Below, piece by piece: positions 57,837 to 64,000 of a stretch of 64,000 nt of DNA (within the stretch, counting starts at the first letter, position 1; every line of letters starts with the position of its first letter). Under the pieces are notes generated by a model. It saw only the letters and a program-made list of their open reading frames with translations. It ran no database searches and was not told the origin of the DNA. The stretch covers positions 11,966,239-12,030,238 of the forward strand of contig OX155961.1 of NCBI GenBank assembly GCA_944548615.1. Direction: 5' to 3'. Source of the stretch: Micropterix aruncella. Lineage: Eukaryota > Arthropoda > Insecta > Lepidoptera > Micropterigidae. The position numbers and the translations under genes are program-made.

Positions 57837-60800
57837 ATGGAGTCGACCGCAGAAAAATCGAACGTATCGAGGCGGACCTGGTCACAAAGCAGCAGGAGGA
57901 GTGAAAGAGTTCAGGAAGTGAAAGAAGCATCAGAACAGCTGAGGCGGGTCACCAGAGAACAAGCAAAGGTAGCCGCGGAAAAGAAAAAATTGGAATCAGA
58001 GGCGATAACGCAAAGGGAACAACTCCGTGCGACCGAAGAGATAGCGACGGCAAAACGCAGATCGGAGGCGGCAGGGGCGGCGGCTGCGATTCAAGTGCAA
58101 CATGCAGATTTAGAAGCTGAATTGCAGATGCTAGAAGCAGACCGTCAGCACGCACTTAGAGTGTTAGACGTAGTTTCCGAAGCTTACGACTCAGAAAAAA
58201 GCGGAGAATGGGAGACAAGAAGTTACGCCGATCTTGAAGAAACAGCAGGTCGTACTACGCTGTGGGCAGAGACGCAAGCACCGCTGACTTCATATAGTGA
58301 ACCCGACCAAATAAAACCACGAAATGAAGAGAGATACCGCGGCAGGAGAGAAGAAGAATCGGACGAGGCGATGCAGCACGAGGCGGGCGCGGCGGCACCT
58401 CACGGGGCAACACATCGCGCGGCGCACGAGGGGATGCGGCTCGAGGCGGGCGCGGCGGCACCTGACGGGGCGGCGCATCGCGCAGCGGGCGGCGAAATCG
58501 CGACCGCAGCGGACGCGGCGGCCACAGACGCCGCCGCGGCCGCTGGCTCCAGCACAGGAGACGGGTCCGATGACAGCGCGAGCAAAAAATTAATAAGCCA
58601 GGTATGTCGAGTAATTTCAATAGCCTCCTCGAAGCCGCAATATAACAAGGAACTTCCACACTTTAGTGGAGATCCACTTCAGTTTTTAGCCTTTAAATCG
58701 ATTTTTAACCAGTCCACCGAAGTTATAGGTCTGAATGACGAACAAAACTTACTTCGCTTGCAATCCGCGATACGCGGACGAGCAAGAGATTGCGTTTCAG
58801 GGTTACTTTTATCCCCTGCGAACGTTGGCGAAATAATGAAAACATTAGAGACGTTATTTGGAAATCCAAATGTAATTATTCAGCGCACACTAGCTGATTT
58901 ACGTAAAACCAGGGACCTCTCTGAATTTATAGAAGCAGAGGAATTGTTGCAATTTGCTTGCCAAGTTAAGAATCTGGTGGCCACAGTAAAATCAGTAAAT
59001 AGGATTGAGCACCTATGGAACCCAGAACTTTTAGGTTCTCTTGTAGCGAAGTTGCCAAAAAACTTATTAACATTGTGGCTAGGAGATAAAGGAAAGGGTA
59101 AACCAGACGAACCGGTTATCATACGATTCGCATCTTGGCTAGAAACACTAGCGATAGACTCGCAAGATGCGGGAATAGGTCCATTAGACAGCGGTAGAAA
59201 AAATCAAGTAGTAGCGCGCGATAAAAAGTATAAACAGCAAAATCATAAAAATTACGTTCTTAACATGACTGAGCAGTCTCGTATGAAATGCCCAAATTGT
59301 ACCGGCGATCATTTTCTCAGCAAATGCGAAAGGTTTAAAAAACTTTCCCTAGACTCTCGCTGGGGAGTCGTAAAATCACTTAAGCGATGCTTTAAATGCC
59401 TTGCACCTTCGCACGGCAGGAAAAACTGCCCAGCCTATAAAAGGTTTCCTCGATTTAAGTATCATTTCTTACTTACTGCCGCGGACGCGGCGCTCGGCGG
59501 AACCGAGATAATTACGGCAACAGCCGAATGTGAAACACAGACCGGGGCTATTGTCGCGCATACAGTAGCCAACAACAGAGTCCTCTTGCAAGTTTTACCG
59601 ATAACGTTAATAGGACCAAAGGGGAGAAAGGTAGTTTACGCGCTTTTAGACAGCGGATCGACGGTCTCTATAATAGACCGCGAAGTCGCGCAAGAGCTGA
59701 ATATTAGAGGGCCTCCCACCAATATGGAGGTATGTGGTATAGGAAGTATGAAAACTTCTTCTAAAGGGGCTGAAACAGTCTCGTTTCAAATAGGGGGGGA
59801 ATTGGGCCGTAAGGTTTTCGACGTGCAGGCTTATAGTATTGCGGCGTTAAACCTTCCGAAATTAAAAAATTTATCGGCGGCCTCCTCTGATTTTGACACT
59901 TTGACTGCGGTGAAAGTCGACAAAATATCAGATGTCCAACCGCGCCTACTAATCGGGGCTAATTGTTGGGAATTAATCGTTTCACGCGGATTAAGGCGCA
60001 TTAATGACGAATTATCGTTGTCAAAAACACTACTGGGCTGGGTTCCAGTGGGACGAGTATCTGTAGATAGGCAAAATGACGCATTACATAGCTTCTGCCT
60101 AAGTGATAGCGGTAGCAATGACGCGTCTCTTCAGAGATTACTCGAGGAAAACCTCAGATTAGAGCAAGACTGGCCGAATAAAAAGCGAGAACTTGCGGAC
60201 TCGGTAAGGTCTAAAAAATTATTGGAATCCACTACTTCGTTAAACGGCGGGGTATGGCACACGGGGTTGCTCTGGCGAGATGACAGACGTGTTCTTCCTG
60301 ATAGCCGACCTATGGCGCTAGCTCGACTTCACGCCGTCGAGAGAAAAATGGACAGAGATCGGACTTATGGAGACGCTTATTGTCAGAAAATGGACAAGTA
60401 CTTAGCAGAAGGTTACGCCGAAGAAGTAGACCCTTCCAAATTAGCCGGCCGAACTGATATATGGTTTTTACCACACTTGGGTGTCTGTAGCGCCGCCAAA
60501 GGAAACAAGCTTAGGATCGTGCATGACGCTGCTGCTAGCGTAAAGGGAGTATCTCTAAATAGCTTACTGATAACGGGGCCAGACTATAATCAAAGCATAA
60601 CAGGTATACTTTTTAGGTTCCGCGAGCATCCGGTGGCTTTTACCGCCGATATTGGGGACATGTTCATGCGTATTAAGGTGATCGAGGACGATACCTATAG
60701 TCAGTTGTTCCTTTGGCGGGGATATCGGCGCGATATAGAACCTCGTATCCTAAAAATGTCCTCTTTAATATTCGGTTCTCGGTCATCCCCGACATCAGCC

Positions 60801-63467
60801 CTCTATATCCGAAATAAAAACGCTGAACGTTTCAAGAATCAGTACCCTCTAGCAGTGGAGGCTATCACAGACCATCACTTTATGGACGACCTTGCTTTCG
60901 GGTCTTCTTCAATAGAAGAAGCTCGTAACGTGATAAAAAACATAATTTACATCCATCAACAAGGGAATTTTTTCTTAAAGGGCTGGGCGTCTAATTATCA
61001 AAGCGTTTTGAATGAAATACCCGAAGAAAGGAAAGCTACCCATAATATTGCTCTGGAGAAAGGAGAGATAAGCTCTCAACGGCTTTTAGGGTTAGAATGG
61101 TTGCCAGAAAGTGACCAACTTACATTTAATTTTAGGTTAGAAAAACTCGATGACGCCTTAAAAACGGGCCAGAGAGTGCCAACGAAACGAGAGGCTCTTA
61201 AGGTAGTAATGTCAATTTATGACCCACTCGGGGTATTAAGCCCAATAACTATCCGAGCCAAAATTCTAATGCAAAAGGTGTGGACCAGCGGTGTAGCCTG
61301 GGATGAGGAGGTCACACAAGATATTTTCAAAGGTTGGGGTGAATGGATAAATGCCCTTCGCTCGGCGAAGGACGTAAGGATTTCACGCTATCACGGCGTA
61401 ACAAAGAATCCCTCCGAAAATAGACAATTACACATATATTGTGACGCGTCTCAAGAGGCTATGTGCGCTGTCGCGTATATGAGAATAGCCAGACCAGGCG
61501 AAGAACCGACCACATCCTTTATCGCAAGTAAAACCAGAGTCGCGCCGTTAAAAAAAATGACAATACCGCGTTTAGAACTGACAGCAGCACTATTAGGCGC
61601 CGAACTAGCGAAAAAAAAAATCACTAGCGAGTACAAAATTAAATTTCATGAAAAGATTTTATGGACAGACTCGATGAACGTACTTTGGTGGATACGTTCA
61701 CGTAGCTCCGACCACCAACAATTTGTCTCTAACCGTCTGGGAGTATTGGACGAACTGACTACCCCGGAGGAGTGGAGATGGTTAAGCGGAAATAGTAATC
61801 CTGCAGATGAAGCTACGAGAGCGAAGTCAAAAATTGACCTCTCGCCCGAGAGCCGTTGGCTGAATGGTCCTGAATACCTTAGACAGCCACCAGAGGTATG
61901 GCCGGCAAAGGTTCCCCATCAACCCGGGGAAAAGGATAAGATATCCCTCGAGTATAAACCATTGGCGGTATTTGCGCTACACGCTGTACCTACGAGCACA
62001 ATAGATGTCGCGAGATTCTCCCAACATCGCAGATTATTGCGCGTAGCCGCATACGTTAGGAAGTTTATTCAACTATGTAGAGGTGCCACGAATAACTGCA
62101 TTTTAAACGGACAAGACATTGCCAGCGCTGAAATAATATTATTAAAGGAGTCGCAGAGTCGTTCTTTTAAGAAAGAAATAGAACTTATACGAGTGAAAGG
62201 GACTTTACCTAGGAATAGCCGTTTGATAGGTTTAAATGCGTACTTAGACGAGCGGGGCTTAATAAGAGTAGGCGGCCGCATCGCAAATGCGCCGGGTATA
62301 CCACACGACACTAAGTATCCCATAATACTTGACGGCCGGGATCGCTATACACAACTACTGGTGGTAAGAACTCATGAGGAGATGGCTCATTCCGGGGTTG
62401 AAACGACATTGGCCAGCCTACGCCAGAGGTTCTGGCTAATTAGTCCCCGTCAAACGGTCAAAAAATTTATATACCAGTGTATGCTGTGCAAAATGAGAAG
62501 GGCAAAACCAGTCACAGCGTTGATGGGACAACTCCCGATGTCACGTTTGCAGCATCATACGAGGTGTTTTAACGCCGTAGGCGTAGACTACTTCGGGCCG
62601 GTTCAGGTGACTATACGAAGAAAAGTGGAGAAACGATATGGCGTGTTGTTCTCTTGTCTAACCACACGAGCGGTTCACATTGAATTAGCATATGATTTGT
62701 CTACTAATTCGACAATACAAGCGATAAGAAGATTCATAGCCCGGCGGGGCAAACCAAGGGTGATAATGTCAGATAATGGATCTAATCTAAAAGGTGCGAG
62801 TGCCGAATTGAAGAAGGTCGTTTCAGAGATTGACGATGAACGTATCCGTGAACGTTTAAGTAACGACCAGATTGACTGGAGGTTTATACCACCTGCTTCT
62901 CCCCATCATGGCGGCTGCTGGGAATCGATGTTTAAGTCAGCCAAAAGAGCTTTGTACGCCATATTGAAAGAAAGAGCGCCTTCTGTGGAAATGATGCAGA
63001 CTTTATTGGCTGAAGTGGAGTCAATCCTTAATCAGCGGCCTATCTCGCACATTACTATAGACAGTCGAGACCAGGAGCCACTTACGCCGCAAAGCTTTTT
63101 GTTAGGACACTCTAACAGCACCGCTATGGGTAAATTTACCATTGGAGATTTATGTAACCGTAAACAGTGGAGACAGACCCAAGCTCTAGCTGACGCTTTT
63201 TGGAATAGGTGGTCTAAAGAAGTACTACCTATGCTAGTCTCTCGACCTAAATGGAAGGAGGTACAACCTCCACTAAGGGTGGGGGAACTGGTGTTAATAT
63301 TGGATCCCTCTCTAGAAAGAGGAAGATGGCCTCGCGCTATAGTAACGGAAGTCTACCCTGACAAAACAGGTGTTGTCAGGATAGTAGATGTAAAAATCGA
63401 CGGAAAAAATTATCGCAGGTCAATAAGCAAACTAGTTAGATTAGAATTGTCCGCCCGAATAGAATAA
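57837..63467 (+). CDS. BEL/Pao retrotransposon gag-pol polyprotein, intact
   Basis: A single 1876-codon frame without stop or frameshift. Order of domains: coiled-coil, Glu/Arg-rich segment (~20-115); Ala/His/Gly-rich imperfect repeats (~175-245); gag-like DUF1759 region (~265-430, PHFSGDPLQFLAFKSIF); two zinc knuckles (CPNC...C at ~485, CFKC...C at ~518); DUF1758 aspartic protease (LLDSGST, ~602-608); reverse transcriptase (~870-1080, FTADIGDMF and active site FMDDL at ~1014); A17/RNase H region (~1110-1350, YCDAS with D~1203); integrase zinc-binding HHCC (~1512-1550); integrase core with D~1584 (GVDYFGP), D~1646 (SDNGS) and E~1696 (GCWES); C-terminal DUF5641 (~1755-1870). No env follows. 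The start has a purine at -3 (ACGATGG). All key catalytic residues are present, so the copy could be active. Confidence 0.97.
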   Translation: MESTAEKSNVSRRTWSQSSRRSERVQEVKEASEQLRRVTREQAKVAAEKKKLESEAITQREQLRATEEIATAKRRSEAAGAAAAIQVQHADLEAELQMLEADRQHALRVLDVVSEAYDSEKSGEWETRSYADLEETAGRTTLWAETQAPLTSYSEPDQIKPRNEERYRGRREEESDEAMQHEAGAAAPHGATHRAAHEGMRLEAGAAAPDGAAHRAAGGEIATAADAAATDAAAAAGSSTGDGSDDSASKKLISQVCRVISIASSKPQYNKELPHFSGDPLQFLAFKSIFNQSTEVIGLNDEQNLLRLQSAIRGRARDCVSGLLLSPANVGEIMKTLETLFGNPNVIIQRTLADLRKTRDLSEFIEAEELLQFACQVKNLVATVKSVNRIEHLWNPELLGSLVAKLPKNLLTLWLGDKGKGKPDEPVIIRFASWLETLAIDSQDAGIGPLDSGRKNQVVARDKKYKQQNHKNYVLNMTEQSRMKCPNCTGDHFLSKCERFKKLSLDSRWGVVKSLKRCFKCLAPSHGRKNCPAYKRFPRFKYHFLLTAADAALGGTEIITATAECETQTGAIVAHTVANNRVLLQVLPITLIGPKGRKVVYALLDSGSTVSIIDREVAQELNIRGPPTNMEVCGIGSMKTSSKGAETVSFQIGGELGRKVFDVQAYSIAALNLPKLKNLSAASSDFDTLTAVKVDKISDVQPRLLIGANCWELIVSRGLRRINDELSLSKTLLGWVPVGRVSVDRQNDALHSFCLSDSGSNDASLQRLLEENLRLEQDWPNKKRELADSVRSKKLLESTTSLNGGVWHTGLLWRDDRRVLPDSRPMALARLHAVERKMDRDRTYGDAYCQKMDKYLAEGYAEEVDPSKLAGRTDIWFLPHLGVCSAAKGNKLRIVHDAAASVKGVSLNSLLITGPDYNQSITGILFRFREHPVAFTADIGDMFMRIKVIEDDTYSQLFLWRGYRRDIEPRILKMSSLIFGSRSSPTSALYIRNKNAERFKNQYPLAVEAITDHHFMDDLAFGSSSIEEARNVIKNIIYIHQQGNFFLKGWASNYQSVLNEIPEERKATHNIALEKGEISSQRLLGLEWLPESDQLTFNFRLEKLDDALKTGQRVPTKREALKVVMSIYDPLGVLSPITIRAKILMQKVWTSGVAWDEEVTQDIFKGWGEWINALRSAKDVRISRYHGVTKNPSENRQLHIYCDASQEAMCAVAYMRIARPGEEPTTSFIASKTRVAPLKKMTIPRLELTAALLGAELAKKKITSEYKIKFHEKILWTDSMNVLWWIRSRSSDHQQFVSNRLGVLDELTTPEEWRWLSGNSNPADEATRAKSKIDLSPESRWLNGPEYLRQPPEVWPAKVPHQPGEKDKISLEYKPLAVFALHAVPTSTIDVARFSQHRRLLRVAAYVRKFIQLCRGATNNCILNGQDIASAEIILLKESQSRSFKKEIELIRVKGTLPRNSRLIGLNAYLDERGLIRVGGRIANAPGIPHDTKYPIILDGRDRYTQLLVVRTHEEMAHSGVETTLASLRQRFWLISPRQTVKKFIYQCMLCKMRRAKPVTALMGQLPMSRLQHHTRCFNAVGVDYFGPVQVTIRRKVEKRYGVLFSCLTTRAVHIELAYDLSTNSTIQAIRRFIARRGKPRVIMSDNGSNLKGASAELKKVVSEIDDERIRERLSNDQIDWRFIPPASPHHGGCWESMFKSAKRALYAILKERAPSVEMMQTLLAEVESILNQRPISHITIDSRDQEPLTPQSFLLGHSNSTAMGKFTIGDLCNRKQWRQTQALADAFWNRWSKEVLPMLVSRPKWKEVQPPLRVGELVLILDPSLERGRWPRAIVTEVYPDKTGVVRIVDVKIDGKNYRRSISKLVRLELSARIE

Positions 63468-63546
63468 GCCATAGATATAAATAACGTAGATTTAAGGTAA
63501 ATAATTCGTAAAATAAGTTAATGGCACGTTGCCATGAGCGGGGAAA
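63468..63546 (+). promoter_or_regulatory. 3' untranslated stretch and polypurine tract
   Basis: GAGCGGGGAAA (63536-63546) directly abuts the 3' LTR, the position of the plus-strand primer. No room for a further gene (such as env) between the stop codon and the LTR. Confidence 0.8.
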
Positions 63547-64000
63547 TGTACGAATTATCACTTGCATTTTCTAATATGGGTGGCTGTTCGCGAGAGATCG
63601 ATTCTTAGAAGCTTATATTCCTCTTTCACACGCTCGAGCCACCCCATAACAGACATAAATAACAGACACTGAAACAAAATACGGCTCATTCAAATATTAA
63701 AATCATCCGCAAGGAAGTCCTAACTAAATACGCAGGACAAAATTCCATGAAAGGTCCTGGTAATAATATATCGCCGTCTTTAAGGGCCGAAGACCCCTAA
63801 TTAATTATCAGCCTGTCATTTCTCGCAGTGGATATATCGAGGGTGTCGACCGATAACAAAAAATCGTAAACGCGGCAAGCCGCTCGCGCAACCCTCTTAT
63901 ATTAAAACAAATGTGGTAATCTCAAAATAATCGCAATGTTTGAGGTAATTAGGAGGCTATTAATTATTCGACTGAAAGCTTGGATAAAATCAAATACTTA
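63547..64000 (+). repeat. 3' LTR of BEL/Pao element, cut by window end
   Basis: The first 454 bases of the 3' LTR, identical by eye to 56677-57130. The remaining ~645 bases and the right target duplication are beyond the window. Confidence 0.95.

Noticed and set aside
58255..58659. Open frames antisense to the BEL polyprotein
   Set aside because: Arg/Pro-rich shadows of the GC-rich gag repeat segment on the other strand.
63468..63546. Envelope gene in the BEL element
   Set aside because: Only about 80 bases separate the polyprotein stop from the 3' LTR.

Overview
This is a eukaryotic, AT-rich, very repeat-dense window, most likely from an insect and probably a lepidopteran (moth or butterfly). 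I base this on Helitrons, many 5'-truncated LINE tails, hAT elements, BEL/Pao-type LTR element with a tRNA-Tyr-type primer site, foldback MITEs, a tRNA-headed SINE and just one recognisable split host gene. The lepidopteran assignment is an inference from the repeat spectrum, not a database result. No operons, rRNA genes or CRISPR arrays are present.

Host gene content is very low. The one convincing cellular gene is the first coding exon of a Kruppel-like zinc-finger transcription factor (KLF9/13/14/16 type) on the minus strand at 36109-36643. It has a GC-rich 5' UTR and a TATA/initiator-like promoter just upstream, and ends at a canonical splice donor inside the first zinc finger. Its other exons are not visible here. 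Three weaker candidate first exons or promoters (around 13.9 kb, 24.4-24.8 kb and 34.2-34.5 kb) and one GC-rich island (25.3-25.5 kb) are recorded as low-confidence calls.

Layout. 0-6 kb: a foldback element, diverged repeats and a LINE 3' remnant. 6.0-8.6 kb: an internally deleted Helitron. 9-14 kb: two foldback elements, a 93-bp tandem array and a perfect hairpin. 15.1-18.5 kb: a three-level nest, with a TA-flanked foldback inside a hAT with exact 8-bp target duplications, sitting between two LINE fragments. 18.9-25.3 kb: a ~119-bp minisatellite, a duplicated block pair with swapped order, and a 222-bp (AT)n tract. 25.9-27.7 kb: a DDE transposon with both inverted ends but a deleted catalytic core. 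28-34 kb: a foldback MITE, a second Helitron, a hAT MITE and a small foldback that has an apparent empty site elsewhere in the window. 34.6-36.1 kb: a 1.4-kb palindrome inside the KLF intron. 37-48 kb: a TTAA-ended MITE, the same minisatellite in opposite orientation, more LINE tails, a SINE and a Helitron end. 48-56 kb: mostly diverged sequence with a hAT remnant and two copies of a ~590-bp element.

The right end (56677-64000) is the best preserved object. It is a BEL/Pao LTR retrotransposon with one uninterrupted 1876-codon polyprotein (gag, protease, reverse transcriptase, RNase H, integrase), a primer-binding site and a purine tract. As far as the window shows, its two LTRs are identical, so the insertion looks young. 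I found no clear new biological system. The strongest second-look items are the young BEL/Pao copy, the nested hAT, the corepressor-motif combination in the KLF exon with a large palindrome 45 bp from its splice donor, and the repeated foldback and minisatellite families.
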